Notes: a model not told the origin generated them from the sequence alone. DNA of 64,000 bases from Gp6-AA40 sp963741135 (GCA_963741135.1 CAVUHC010000007.1:620001-684000); one strand, 5' to 3'. Counted from the first letter of the stretch, positions 42,100 to 51,639 are shown. A program made the numbers and translations.

Positions 42100-42935
42100 T
42101 GCGTCAACGCGTACAGAACAGCGTTGATCCCGAACGCGTAGCCGTCAGGTCCGAAGTTCAGGAAGTAGGTCGCATCGTCGCCCTCGCGCTCCCACGAATC
42201 ACCGAAGTCGGTGTTGTGGGTCATGAGGACGATCATGCGGCCGCTTCTTGTCGGAGATTGCGCGTGCGTGCGGCACGGCGCTGTCGGCGCCGCGCTCCGA
42301 CGTGCCGCCGCCGAAAAAGAAGTTGATCGACGGAATCTGCGTGACCTTCGTCACCTCGAACTGCGTGTGAAACATCGGATGCGCGAGCGATAGATCGACG
42401 ATCGGATACTCCGCCGCGGGCAGCGCCTTCCGCAACTGGCTGACCCAGACGTTCCACGCGTACTCGCCCCAGAAGTCGTCTGCCCAGAGGAAGCCGCCCT
42501 TTTCGAGGTAGAGCCGCAGCCTCGCGGCTTCCTGTTCGTCGATGCCGGCTCCGCCTGGCTCGGTCATCATCACGAACGGGCAGTCAAACAACTCGTCGTC
42601 GGTCAGCCGCACGAGCAGGTGGTTCGGTTCGCCCGTGACGTCCTTGCTCACGTTCTGTCTTCGTGAGCTCCGACAGCCGGACCGAGAGGTTGATGTCAGC
42701 GCGCGGGTAGTCGACGCTCCAGCCGCCGCCGTCTCCCTCGAGCGAGTTCCGGAAGACGATGCGGCAGAAGTGGAAGCGGCCATCGAAATCCTGGGGGGTC
42801 GCCGTGCGCGTCGCTAAAGCCGAACCCACCGCGCCCGCCGCCGCGGCGACGCTGCGCCTCCACGGTGGCGGCCGCGCAGACGAGGGCCGCGATGAACAGA
42901 GCCATAAGGAGCGGGGACGGCCGGCGGCGGCGCAT
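42096..42935 (-). CDS. Secreted DUF4159 protein, paralogue 3, three frameshifts
   Basis: Signal peptide MRRRRPSPLLMALFIAALVC (ends VEAQ), then the Gly/Arg linker RRRGGGRGGFGFS and the DUF4159 domain read in four successive frames: DFDGRFHFCRIVFRNS, INLSVRLSELTKT, NVSKDVTGEPNHLL, LYLEKGGFLWADDFWGE and finally MIVLMTHNTDFGDSWERE to YALTH. One extra base occurs near 42813, 42655 and 42241. Corrected, the gene is colinear with paralogues at 14681 and 30319. It is translationally coupled to the downstream glycosyltransferase. Confidence 0.82.
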
Positions 42936-42964
42936 GTCACAGTCTAGGCTCCTTCGGAGCAAGG

Positions 42965-43018
42965 GGAGAAGTGGAAAAGTGGAATACTTAGTTTCCAGTT
43001 GTGAAGTTTTCCACTCCG
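42965..43018. repeat. GTGGAAAAGTGGAA inverted repeat overlapping a gene start
   Basis: GGAGAAGTGGAAAAGTGGAATACTTAGTTTCCAGTT is followed by GTGAAGTTTTCCACTCC, an inverted pair. The second arm contains GTG 43001 and encodes the first residues (VKFSTP) of the next protein. Confidence 0.7.
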
Positions 43019-43694
43019 AGCCCACGCGACGTATTCGTCACGGGCGCGACCGGTTATATCGGCCGCCCCCTGGTCACGGCGCTGGTCGCCCGTGGCCACC
43101 GCGTTCGGGCGCTGGTGCGGCCGGAGTCGGCCTCCCGCGTCTCTGCCGGTGTGACGACGGTCGTGGGGAATGCGCTCGATGCCGCGACGTTTGCGGGCGC
43201 GGTGACCCCCAGGGACACGATTGTCCACCTCGTCGGCACGCCGCATCCCTCGCCGTCGAAGGCCGCCGAATTTCAGCGGGTTGACCTCGCGTCGGCGCGC
43301 GCGTCCGTGACGGCGGCCCGCCTCGTCCGCGTACCGCATTTCGTCTACGTCAGCGTGGCGCACCCCGCGCCGGTCATGCACGCCTACATCGAAGCGCGCT
43401 CCGCCGGGGAGCGCGCGATTGCCGAGGCGGGTTTGACGGCGACGATCGTGCGGCCATGGTACGTACTCGGCCCGGGCCACCGCTGGCCGGTGCTACTGGC
43501 GCCGCTGTACGCGATCGCCCGGCTGATTCCTTCTCGACGCGCAAGGCGCCGAGCGGCTCGGGCTGGTCACCCTGCAGCAGATGGTCGATGCGCTGGTACG
43601 CGCGGTCGAGACTCCACCGGCGTCCGGGCAAATCCGGATTGTGGAAGTGCCTGGCATCCGCTCGGGGAGTGTCACGGGCCTCGGAGTAGTTTAG
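43001..43694 (+). CDS. NAD(P)-binding epimerase/NmrA-like protein, one frameshift
   Basis: The Rossmann motif is VFVTGATGYIGRPLVTALVA, followed by VRALVRPES and NALDAATFAGAV, typical of atypical SDRs with an NAD(P)H-binding domain. HFVYVSVAHPAPVMHAYIEA carries the active-site region and TIVRPWYVLGPGH follows. An extra base near 43532 shifts the frame; the true end is AERLGLVTLQQMVDALV through SVTGLGVV to 43694. About 230 aa. Start GTG 43001 lies in a repeat. Function: probable sugar-nucleotide or quinone-type oxidoreductase, not determinable. Confidence 0.75.
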
Positions 43695-43703
43695 AATTCT
43701 CGC

Positions 43704-44474
43704 GTGAATCGCCAGCTCACCATCTTTCTTGTCGTCATCATCGTCGTCGGCGGTGGAATCGGCGTCTTCCTGATCTCGCGACCGAAACCCGCACCCGCAC
43801 CCGCACCCGTGTCGGCTGCGCCCGCGCCCACAGTCGCGCCGCCGCCTGCGCCAGCGCCTGCGCCGGTTGACACACCGCGTCCAACGCGTCGCGCTGCCGC
43901 TCCGCCACCCGCTGCCGCGCCGCCTCCCCCGATCGAAGCACCGCCGCCGGCGGATCTCGTGACGCTCCACATCGACAGCGACGTGCCGGGCGCGCAGGTG
44001 TTCATCGACCGGCAATTCGTTGGCGCCGCGCCGGTGACGACGTCAGAGGTGAAGCCGGGGACGCACCAGATCAACGTGTCGGCGCCCGGGTATGACGGAT
44101 ACGCGCAGTCGATCGATGTCTCGCCGGGGCCGCGCGACATCATGGTGCGATTCAAGGAAGTCCGGCTCGACATGAAGGCCGAGGTGATCCACAAGCATGG
44201 CATCGGATCGTGCCGGGGGACGCTGGTCGCGACGGCGCAGGGGCTGCGCTACGACACGACGAACAAGGGCGATGCGTTCACCGTGCCGCTCGCCAACCTG
44301 GAGGTCTTTCAGATCGATTACCTGGAGAAGAACCTGAAGGTGAAGGTCAAGGGCGGGAAGCAGTACAACTTCACGGATCCGGAGGGCAACGCGGATCACC
44401 TGTTCGTGTTTCAGCGCGACGTGGACAAGGCGCGCCAGCGCCTGCTCAAAGGCGATCAGCCGGCGACCAATTAA
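43704..44474 (+). CDS. Membrane-anchored PEGA-domain protein
   Basis: 256 aa starting at GTG 43704. One N-terminal membrane helix (LTIFLVVIIVVGGGIGVFLI) is followed by a Pro/Ala linker of ~65 residues, then a PEGA domain (VPGAQVFIDRQFVGAAPVTT, KPGTHQINVSAPGYD). The C-terminal domain (RGTLVATAQGLRYDTTNKGD; VPLANLEVFQIDYLEKNLKV) resembles a PH-like fold. PEGA proteins are found on the outside of the membrane or linked to signalling; function here unknown. It begins 9 bases after the epimerase stop. Confidence 0.82.
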   Translation: MNRQLTIFLVVIIVVGGGIGVFLISRPKPAPAPAPVSAAPAPTVAPPPAPAPAPVDTPRPTRRAAAPPPAAAPPPPIEAPPPADLVTLHIDSDVPGAQVFIDRQFVGAAPVTTSEVKPGTHQINVSAPGYDGYAQSIDVSPGPRDIMVRFKEVRLDMKAEVIHKHGIGSCRGTLVATAQGLRYDTTNKGDAFTVPLANLEVFQIDYLEKNLKVKVKGGKQYNFTDPEGNADHLFVFQRDVDKARQRLLKGDQPATN

Positions 44475-44585
44475 CGGTTCGCGAACCTGAAGGTCCGTGA
44501 TCGACGGTGATGGACCGCGGCACCGTACCGTCGGGGCCACGTGAGACGTGGCGAGGTCCGCCCCACGAAGGCCATTGAGTGCTGC

Positions 44586-45089
44586 TTAGCGTCGGAAGTG
44601 AAGTGTGCCGCGAGGCGAGGTAAGCGTAAGCAGATTACTGTCGATCCGCGCGGCGTTGTCGCCCTCGAGAATCGCGAGGTACGTTCCATCGAAGGGCATG
44701 GTTGGACAGGCCGCACGTGTGCAAGCGAGCTGTGGTCCGACAGTCATGGTCTGGCCGCTGAACATGACGTTGCCGCCGCAGACATTGCAATCGGCCTTCG
44801 TGGAAATGCGACCGTCGGCGAGTAGCAGCGTGTAGGACGCGCCGTCCGGGACGACGTGTTCCGTCTGACCGGCGGGCTGGATCGACAAGAGCGTCCATGT
44901 TCCAGAAGTTTGGTCGAGGGCGACTGTCGTCGCATTACCGTCCGCAGACAGGCTCGTGGGACTCGAGAACTGGCTCGAGCACCCGACGGTTAAAATAGCG
45001 ACCATGGTGAGAGTGACGAACGACGTGACGACTGAGTAGGTACATGGCGCGAGCAGTGCGCAACATGCGTTCCAGACTAACGCACGCAT
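44586..45089 (-). CDS. META-domain lipoprotein
   Basis: A hydrophobic signal region ends in ILTVGCSS, a good lipobox, so the protein is probably a lipoprotein; ATG 45089 is chosen because the next ATG (45005) would leave only eight residues before the Cys. The mature part has the META/HslJ-type domain: SGTWTLLSIQPAG, YTLLLADGRISTKADCNVCG and PTMPFDGTYLAILEGD. Cys pairs (CNVC; CTRAAC) may form disulphides. Function unknown; META domains occur in HslJ and motility-associated proteins. Confidence 0.7.
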   Translation of the reverse strand: MRALVWNACCALLAPCTYSVVTSFVTLTMVAILTVGCSSQFSSPTSLSADGNATTVALDQTSGTWTLLSIQPAGQTEHVVPDGASYTLLLADGRISTKADCNVCGGNVMFSGQTMTVGPQLACTRAACPTMPFDGTYLAILEGDNAARIDSNLLTLTSPRGTLHFRR

Positions 45090-45200
45090 TGTCTTGGGAA
45101 AACATTCCCACGTGTCTCTTTCCAGAGACAAGGCCTGCGAACCTCGCACCAATAGAGGACACCGCGGGACGGAACCGGCAAATCAGGATCCTCGAGCGAT

Positions 45201-46277
45201 CTACCGGCGGTAGCAATCCCCAGCCGTTCCGAGCGTCGTGCCCACAGGTAGTCGAACAGTTTGTTGGGCAGGTTCAGGCGTCAGCCACCAAATCGGCTTC
45301 CCTGATTCATCGCCGAGACAAAGCATGAGTTCCTCTGGATAGAAATCCGGGATGGTGATCCGGCCCTGGTCATCCAAAACCCCGGCCCCACCAGAGCAGG
45401 CGCCTGCGCAGCCCCGCGCGACCGAGCCTGTGAGAGATGCGCGCTGTGCCGGCTGATTGCCGATCAATACCTGGAGAGAAACCTTGTATGGTCGGTGCCG
45501 ACGGACACGAATGATTCGCTCCGCGGTCGTGAGGCGTGTCACGACAGTCAAGTAGAGCCCGGCATCTGGATCATCGATATCGAGGTGCCTGCCGTCCACG
45601 TCGATCGCATATTCGAAGTCGCCATCGGGGACTGTCACGACTCCCTGAGCATTCGGAACGAGGCCTTCCACCAGCGGCTGGATGCCGCTCAGCACTCCCA
45701 TGCGATTCTCACGCGACCAGAACATGTGCGCCGAGACCGTGATGTCGGTGACCGGCCGGTTGTCGTCGTCGATGAAACGAAGCTGACGTGAGACGACGGC
45801 GCGCGGCGTCAGCACGAGTTCGCGCACTTCACCCGCGTGCACGCGTATCACCTGACCGCGCCCAAAATCTACAGTGGTCTCGGCAGTCGCCTTCGAATTG
45901 TCTGGCCCCGTCTTCGAATCTGGCTCTCTGGCTATCCATCCAAACGACTCGGATCGTATCGATGCGTAGCCGTTCTCGAGCTGCAGGTAGACGAACGAAT
46001 GGTCCGGCAGCTGGCCTTCGACGCCCATTGTCCGCAGCCAGTCTGCATCGAGAGGAAGCGTCCATACAGCGCGTCCGTTCGTTATCTCGAAAGCGAGCGG
46101 GATGCGTTCCGTGTCGCCCCACCACGAGAGAAGCAATTCGGCTTTCCTGACCCTCGGTCCTTCAACTCCAATTCGCAGCTCGGTGGCGGTCGAGGCGCTC
46201 GAAGAGAAGGCAAGTGCGAGCATCGTAGCCACTACCAGCCGCGGTGGATTGATGGATTGACCGGAGACCAGAGACAT
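45201..46277 (-). CDS. Hypothetical secreted protein
   Basis: 358 aa with signal peptide (ends near SSASTA). The sequence is beta-rich: LRIGVEGPRVRKAELLLSWW, then QLRFIDDDNRPVTDITVSAH, which resembles carboxypeptidase-regulatory-like sandwiches, and a Cys-containing tail (ARGCAGACSGGAGVLDDQGR). No known family is recognised. Its ATG is one base after the stop of the kinase remnant, so the two form an operon. Confidence 0.62.
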   Translation of the reverse strand: MSLVSGQSINPPRLVVATMLALAFSSSASTATELRIGVEGPRVRKAELLLSWWGDTERIPLAFEITNGRAVWTLPLDADWLRTMGVEGQLPDHSFVYLQLENGYASIRSESFGWIAREPDSKTGPDNSKATAETTVDFGRGQVIRVHAGEVRELVLTPRAVVSRQLRFIDDDNRPVTDITVSAHMFWSRENRMGVLSGIQPLVEGLVPNAQGVVTVPDGDFEYAIDVDGRHLDIDDPDAGLYLTVVTRLTTAERIIRVRRHRPYKVSLQVLIGNQPAQRASLTGSVARGCAGACSGGAGVLDDQGRITIPDFYPEELMLCLGDESGKPIWWLTPEPAQQTVRLPVGTTLGTAGDCYRR

Positions 46278-46278
46278 C

Positions 46279-47436
46279 CTATTTCCTGAGCCCCGCGGCC
46301 CAATTCTCCACGACCGCGATCGGCATCGTCAGGCTTGCCGTGTCGCTCGCCGGCGGAGACGGAATCAGAAAACGCTGTCCGTCCGAGGAGACGGCGAACG
46401 TGTGATAGGGCCCCGCGCCCCTCTGCCCGGTACCGGTATGCGCAAGGTTGATGTAAGTCGAGTCAAAGAGATCTTTTGGCGTACCAGCTTCGAACGTCGA
46501 GCCGCTCGACCCGACGTCGACGGCCATCATCTCGCCGCCGGAAGCCTGGGTCATGTAGAACAGCTCGCGCCCGTCGCGCCGCCAACGCGGAAACTGACCT
46601 CCGCTTGTCGAGACCTGCCACTTGCCGGCTCCGCCGGGAAACGGCTGCACGTACACCTCGTTGCGGCTAGTTTCATTCGAGTTGTACGCAAGCCATTTTC
46701 CGTCGGGCGAGATCTGACCGTGAGACTCACCGAACGGTGTGTGGAGCAATGGAGATGGTCTCCGGTCGCCTGACAGCGGCAGCATCCATAGGTCGAGGGA
46801 CGTTTTCGGATCGATGACCTCGTACACAATCGAGCTTGCATCGGGAGACCAGCTGACGGGTACGATCGTCGCGTCCGACTCAACGAGCCGTTCCTCGGTG
46901 CCCGCGTTGTTAGCGAGCTTCTGGTACAACCCCGATTTTCCGTTTCGAACTGACGCGTAGACGATTCGGGTTCCGTCGGGGGCCCAGATCGGCGACGAGT
47001 TCTCCTGCGATGCGTCGAACGTGAATCGCGACGTCGTGCTCCGGGAGAGGTCCGTCACCCAGATGTCGCCGCCGTTTCCGTCGTGGCGGTGGGCGGCGAT
47101 GTGCTTGCCGTCGGGCGCGAGATCTATCCCACGGTGATTGCCCGGAGGTCCCACAGCCTCAACCTGTTTCCCCTGACGATCGAACCAGGCCATTTGCAGA
47201 CCAGCGGCGGTTCCCGCGCCAACACCGTACGCGAGGATGCCGTTGCTGGAAAGCGCTTCGCGCTCGAACCGCGCCAGCCGCTCGGGATCGGCGGCGAACA
47301 GATCCGGCAGCACCTTGATCGCCACATCGCGCTGCAGCCGCGTATCTTTGGCGCGATACACTTCGCCCATACCACCAGCACCGAGAGTGCCGGTGATCTC
47401 ATACGGTCCGAGTCGGGCGCCGGACGCGAGGGCCAT
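46279..47436 (-). pseudogene. Ser/Thr kinase/beta-propeller protein lacking the kinase core
   Basis: The start (ARLGPYEITGTLGAGGMGEV, the ATP-binding loop) continues with VAIKVLPDLFAADPERLARF, so the kinase N-lobe with its Gly-rich loop and catalytic Lys (VAIK) is intact. After RFEREAL the sequence jumps in frame to SSNGILAYGVGAGTAAGLQM, which belongs to the WD40/TolB-like propeller of the usual ~850-900 aa proteins. The HRD and DFG motifs, C-lobe, membrane helix and first propeller blades are missing. What remains is ~70 residues of kinase plus ~300 of propeller (GQISPDGKWLAYNSNETSRN; GAGKWQVSTSGGQFPRWRRD). It cannot be an active kinase. Confidence 0.85.
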
Positions 47437-47588
47437 CTTGTAAGGAGACGTGCGGATTATAGAGGGAAGAACATCAGAGGGAAGAACAGTGCCACCGGAG
47501 GCACAAAAAAGCGGCGTCGTATTGACAGCCACCCCGGACGATGACATCGTCGTCGGGTGCGAGGGTTGGGTGCAGAACAGGAGTTCAC

Positions 47589-47894
47589 GTGGAGTACCTC
47601 CAAGTTCCACCCCTCGTCAGGGACAAGCTCGGCATTGAGGCGTCCGAGGAGCTGGTCATGATGTTCGACGACGCGCACAAGAATGCCGCCGATTCCATCG
47701 AACGTCGCCTGGACTTCCGTCTTGCCGAGATAAATAGCACGATTGATCACCGGCTCAATACGGAGATCGGCGCATTTCGACTCGAGATGACAAAGGCCAT
47801 CGGCGATTTGCGCTTCGACCTCCTCAAGTGGACGTTCTTGTTCTGGACGGCACAATTCACCTTGCTTCTGGGCTTGTTGCTTCGCGGCGGCTAG
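47589..47894 (+). CDS. Coiled-coil membrane-anchored protein (LA_3696/DUF1640-like)
   Basis: 101 aa from GTG 47589, with CAGGAG at good spacing. VPPLVRDKLGIEASEELVMM opens the protein, followed by a coiled coil (RLDFRLAEINSTIDHRLNTE to ~80) and one membrane helix at the end (LLKWTFLFWTAQFTLLLGLL). The layout matches small proteins such as LA_3696 and DUF1640/CCDC90-like. Function unknown. The reading frame is complete. Confidence 0.6.
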   Translation: MEYLQVPPLVRDKLGIEASEELVMMFDDAHKNAADSIERRLDFRLAEINSTIDHRLNTEIGAFRLEMTKAIGDLRFDLLKWTFLFWTAQFTLLLGLLLRGG

Positions 47895-47921
47895 TGGCGA
47901 GAACGCGACGACTTGAGGTTA

Positions 47922-47940
47922 GCGGACCTCAAAGGTCCGC
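47922..47940. repeat. GCGGACC...GGTCCGC palindrome
   Basis: GCGGACCT-CAA-AGGTCCGC between the coiled-coil protein gene and the convergent acyl-CoA synthetase gene; could also end transcription. Confidence 0.75.
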
Positions 47941-47966
47941 GCCGCATGAGCCTAGATCAGAACCGC

Positions 47967-49607
47967 TCAAGCCATTTTCTGTTCGGCGTCGCGTTGCAGT
48001 CCGAGCTCGGCGATTGCCATCTCGCGCATCCTGAACTTCTGCACCTTGCCGGTCACCGTCGTCGGGAACTCGTCGACGAACTTCCAGAAGCGCGGGATCT
48101 TGAACGTCGCAATCCGTCCGCGGCAGAACGCGTCGAGCTCCTCGTCGCTGACCGTCGTGCCGCGGACGCAGCTTCACCCACGCCATCACTTCCTCGCCGT
48201 ACTTCTCGCTCGGCACGCCGATCACCTGGACGTCGAGCACGGCGGGATGCGTGTAGAGGTATTCCTCGACCTCGCGCGGATAGACGTTTTCGCCGCCGCG
48301 GATGATCATGTCCTTGATGCGGCCGACGATGTTCACGTAGCCCTCCTCGTCGGCGGTCGCGAGGTCACCCGTGTGCATCCAGCCGCCGCGTCGATCGCGT
48401 CGCGCGTCGCCTCCTCGTTGCCCCAGTAGCCGATCATCACGCTGTAGCCCGCGCGTGCACAGCTCACCGGGCACGCCGCGCGGCACGATCGCGCCCGATT
48501 CCGGATCCACGATCTTGATCTCGACATGCGGGTGCACGCGGCCGACGGTCGAGACGCGACGGTCGAGCGGGTCGTTCCAGCTGCTCTGCGTAGACACGGG
48601 CGACGTCTCGGTCATGCCGTAGCAGATCGTGACCTCGGGCATGTGCATCAGTGACTGCACCTGCTTCATCACTTCAACCGGGCACGGCGAGCCCGCCATG
48701 ATTCCCGTGCGCAGCGACGACAGGTCGAATTCGTTGAAGCGCGGATGCGCAAGCTGCGCGATGAACATCGTCGGGACGCCGTACAGCGAGGTGCAGCGCT
48801 CTGCGGCGATGGCTTCGAGCGTCGACGAGCGGATCGAATGCCTCCGGCGGGCACCACCATGCACGCGCCGTGTGAGCTGCACGCCAGGTTGCCCATTACC
48901 ATGCCGAAGCAGTGATAGAACGGGACCGGGAATGCAGACGCGATCGTGCTCCGTGTACTTGATCATCTGCGCCGACCAGGTAGCCGTTGTTCAGGATGTT
49001 GTGGTGCGAGAGGGTGGCGCCTTTCGGGAAGCCGGTTGTGCCGGACGTGTACTGGATGTTGATCGGGTCGTCGAACTGGAGGCGCGACTCGCGATCGGCC
49101 AGCTCGCGCTCGGAGGCGCCCGCGGCGCGATCGAGCAGCGCGTTCCACCCGGTATCGATGACGATCGACTCGCGGAGATCCGGACAGTGACCTCGCACCT
49201 CGTCCACCATGGCGACGTAATCGCCTGTCCGGAACGCCTTCGCGTGGATCAGCAGCGAGACACCCGATTGCGCGAGCGCGTACTGCAGTTCCGACGGTCT
49301 TGTACGCCGGGTTGATGTTGACGAGAATCGCGCCGATGCGCGCCGTCGCGAACTGGGTGACCACCCACTCGAAGCGATTCGGCGACCAGATGCCGACGCG
49401 GTCGCCCTGCCGCACGCCCGAGGCGATGAGCGCGCGCGCCAGCGCGGTTGTCGACTCCCACAGCTGCCGATACGTCGCGCGATAGCCTTGCGATCGCACG
49501 ACGATCGCGTCCCGCTCGCCGAACCGCTCCACCGTGCGGCGCAGGTTCTCGCCGATCGTCTCGCCGAGGAGCGGCGTGAGACTCGGGCCGTGCAGGTACG
49601 CGTTCAT
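47967..49607 (-). CDS. AMP-dependent acyl-CoA synthetase, eight indels
   Basis: Adenylating-enzyme motifs are all present but in different frames: YTSGTTGFPKGATLSHHNI (P-loop), PVPFYHCFGMVMGNL, YGVPTMFIAQ, ICYGMTETSPVS (A5), GWMHTGDLATADEEGYVNI (A7), GRIKDMIIRGGENVYPREVE (A8) and the acylation Lys near the end (TTVTGKVQKFRM). One extra base appears near 49295, 48968, 48929, 48842, 48824, 48452 and 48162 and one base is lost near 48383. Corrected, it is a full ~545-aa fatty-acyl-CoA synthetase ending at 47967. Substrate chain length unknown. Confidence 0.85.
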
Positions 49608-49631
49608 TTCGCGGAGAGCCTAGCACGTCGC

Positions 49632-49690
49632 TTCCGGCTTGAGCCGGACAGCAGCGTCAGGACGTAGCGTCCGGCTTTAGCCGGACACGG
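49632..49690. repeat. TCCGGCTTNAGCCGGA palindrome pair
   Basis: TCCGGCTTGAGCCGGA and GTCCGGCTTTAGCCGGAC lie about 20 bases apart, related to the pair at 29088. They sit between the acyl-CoA synthetase start and the peroxiredoxin stop. Confidence 0.8.
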
Positions 49691-49692
49691 CG

Positions 49693-50154
49693 TCAGGACA
49701 GAGCGTCGAGCACCTCGTCGGTGTGCCCGTCGACCTTCACGTTGTCCCAGCGTTTCTGCACCTTGCCGTCGGGTCCAATCAGGTAGGTCGTGCGGACGAT
49801 GCCCATGAACTTACGGCCCATGAACGACTTCTGCTGCCAGACACCGTATTTTTCGGCCACCTCGTGGTCGGCGTCGGCGAGCAAGGGAAAGGTGATGTTG
49901 TACTTGTCCGCGAATTTCGCCTTGCTCTTCTCGTCGAGGATGCTGACGCCCAGGACCGCGGCCTTGCTCGTCTTGAACTTCGGCAGGTTCGATTGGAAGG
50001 AGCACGTTTCCTTGGTGCACCCCGGCGTGTCGTCCTTCGGATAGAAATACAGGATCACCGCGCGTCCCGCGTAGTCCGACAGTGTGTGTGTGGTGCCGCT
50101 CTGATCGTTCAGCGAGAACGCCGGCGCCTTCTTTCCCGGTTCAATGAGTGCCAT
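49693..50154 (-). CDS. bcp: Thioredoxin-dependent thiol peroxidase (Bcp/PrxQ)
   Basis: Peroxiredoxin of 153 aa, typical Bcp length. YFYPKDDTPGCTKETCSFQ holds the peroxidatic Cys (PGCT) and a second Cys five residues on, as in 2-Cys PrxQ enzymes. FPLLADADHEVAEKYGVW and RTTYLIGPDGKVQKRW complete the fold. It reduces hydrogen and organic peroxides with thioredoxin. Confidence 0.94.
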   Translation of the reverse strand: MALIEPGKKAPAFSLNDQSGTTHTLSDYAGRAVILYFYPKDDTPGCTKETCSFQSNLPKFKTSKAAVLGVSILDEKSKAKFADKYNITFPLLADADHEVAEKYGVWQQKSFMGRKFMGIVRTTYLIGPDGKVQKRWDNVKVDGHTDEVLDALS

Positions 50155-50180
50155 AGCTATACATTAAATCCCAAATCCCC

Positions 50181-50293
50181 GAGGGCCACGAAGGCCACGA
50201 AGACGGTTTAGCCACGAAGGACACGAAGGCCTCTAAGGAAAACAACCCATAGTGACCTTTGTGAACTTCGTGGCCAATTCGTCTTTGTGGCCG
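50181..50293. repeat. CACGAAG-type inverted repeat, copy 3 (double unit)
   Basis: GGGCCACGAAGGCCACGAAGACGG and GCCACGAAGGACACGAAGGC are followed by GACCTTTGTGAACTTCGTGGCC and TTCGTCTTTGTGGCC. Repeats fill most of the 165-base gap, together with AAATCCC units at 50166. Confidence 0.85.
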
Positions 50294-50319
50294 TCGTTCA
50301 CGTTTAGGGATTTACCAAC

Positions 50320-51441
50320 TCACCCGGCGACCATCAGCCGATCGCGTCCGGCCTGCTTGGCCGCTGACAGACGGGACTCGGCGACCGCAATCAGCGATTC
50401 CGCAAGGCTACCGTCGAGCGGCGCGACAGCGACGCTCGCGGAGCAGGTGAGCGTCACGACCGTCTGCACGCGCAACGGGATCGGCGTCGCCGACACGGTC
50501 CTGCGGATCTCCTCGAGCTTGGCGGCTGCATCCGCAACGCTCGTATCAATGAAGACAAGGGCGAATTCGTCGCCGCCGAACCGCGCTGCAAGGTCGGTGC
50601 GCCGCACTGTTCGCCTCAGCCGCGATGCGACCTCGCACAGCACCTCATCTCCCGCCAGCGGGCCGACCGAGTCGTTGACACTCTGGAACCGATCCAGATC
50701 GATGAGCGCGAGGGCGAGGGGACGCCGGTGCCGCGCGCTCCGCATCAATTCGGTCCCGAGGCGCTCTTCGAAGTGGGCGCGATTGAGGAGCCCGGTGAGA
50801 TTGTCGCGGGTCGACGACAACCGCAGCGCGCGCGCGCGCGACACGATCGTCAACGAAATTGCCGTAGCCGCGGCAATGATGATCAGCTCCTGGGCCTGCC
50901 CGGCCGTACCGACGTCGCCGTAGACACGTCCGTCGGTGACCGCGGTCCGCGCGGTGCCGGAGAGATTTGCCCACTGCGTGAGCCCGAGCCATGCGACAGA
51001 CGTAAGCGCGCCGCTGAAGGTCGCAACACGGCCGTCGTTCCGCAGGCTGGTAGCGAGGATGGCCAGAAGATACAGCGCCAATGTGACGCGGCTCGTCGGG
51101 GCGATCACCGCGAAACCACCGACGACGATCAACGCGTTGTACACCGTAACGAAGGTGACATCGAACGCCGCGGCCGCGAAGCCAAGCCACGCGGGCTGAG
51201 GGTGACGGCGCGCCAGCTGCAGGATCGTGACGGCGAGCGCCACGAACAGGATTTCGATGACCAGCGCGAGCGCGGCCGGGGTCTCCGCTGGACGACGGAT
51301 CAGCGTGGCCGCGGGGCTGAGGGCCAGCAGGGCCACGATCGCGATGCGCGTACGGGCAACCGTCAGCTCGCCTTCGCGTCCGGCGTCGACAAGGTCCGGA
51401 TCGACCGGCGGCCAGAGGCCGCGCCGAACTGTGCGGAGCAT
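50320..51441 (-). CDS. Membrane-bound diguanylate cyclase
   Basis: About 373 aa. Five or six membrane helices occupy residues ~30-200, then a GGDEF domain. The active-site motif is RFGGDEFAL, with substrate motif DLDRFQSVND upstream. An RxxD inhibitory site (RRTD) lies five residues before GGDEF, so product inhibition by c-di-GMP is expected. It makes c-di-GMP from two GTP. The sensory region has no recognised domain. ATG 51441 is the most likely start; the frame is open further upstream. Confidence 0.9.
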   Translation of the reverse strand: MLRTVRRGLWPPVDPDLVDAGREGELTVARTRIAIVALLALSPAATLIRRPAETPAALALVIEILFVALAVTILQLARRHPQPAWLGFAAAAFDVTFVTVYNALIVVGGFAVIAPTSRVTLALYLLAILATSLRNDGRVATFSGALTSVAWLGLTQWANLSGTARTAVTDGRVYGDVGTAGQAQELIIIAAATAISLTIVSRARALRLSSTRDNLTGLLNRAHFEERLGTELMRSARHRRPLALALIDLDRFQSVNDSVGPLAGDEVLCEVASRLRRTVRRTDLAARFGGDEFALVFIDTSVADAAAKLEEIRRTVSATPIPLRVQTVVTLTCSASVAVAPLDGSLAESLIAVAESRLSAAKQAGRDRLMVAG

Positions 51442-51639
51442 CTCCAGGGGGCCGAATAGTAGCACCCGGCACCCCTGGGACCGACCGTGGGGCTCCCGGG
51501 GCATGCAGCCCCGAGCCTGCAGGATCCACCTGTTCCGCCCGACAAGTGATAGGAAGTACTTCCGCCGTCGTTACAGTCCTACAACGGACTGGGCCGCTAC
51601 GGGCCTCCCCACAAATGCGGATTCTCAGGAGAGTGACTT

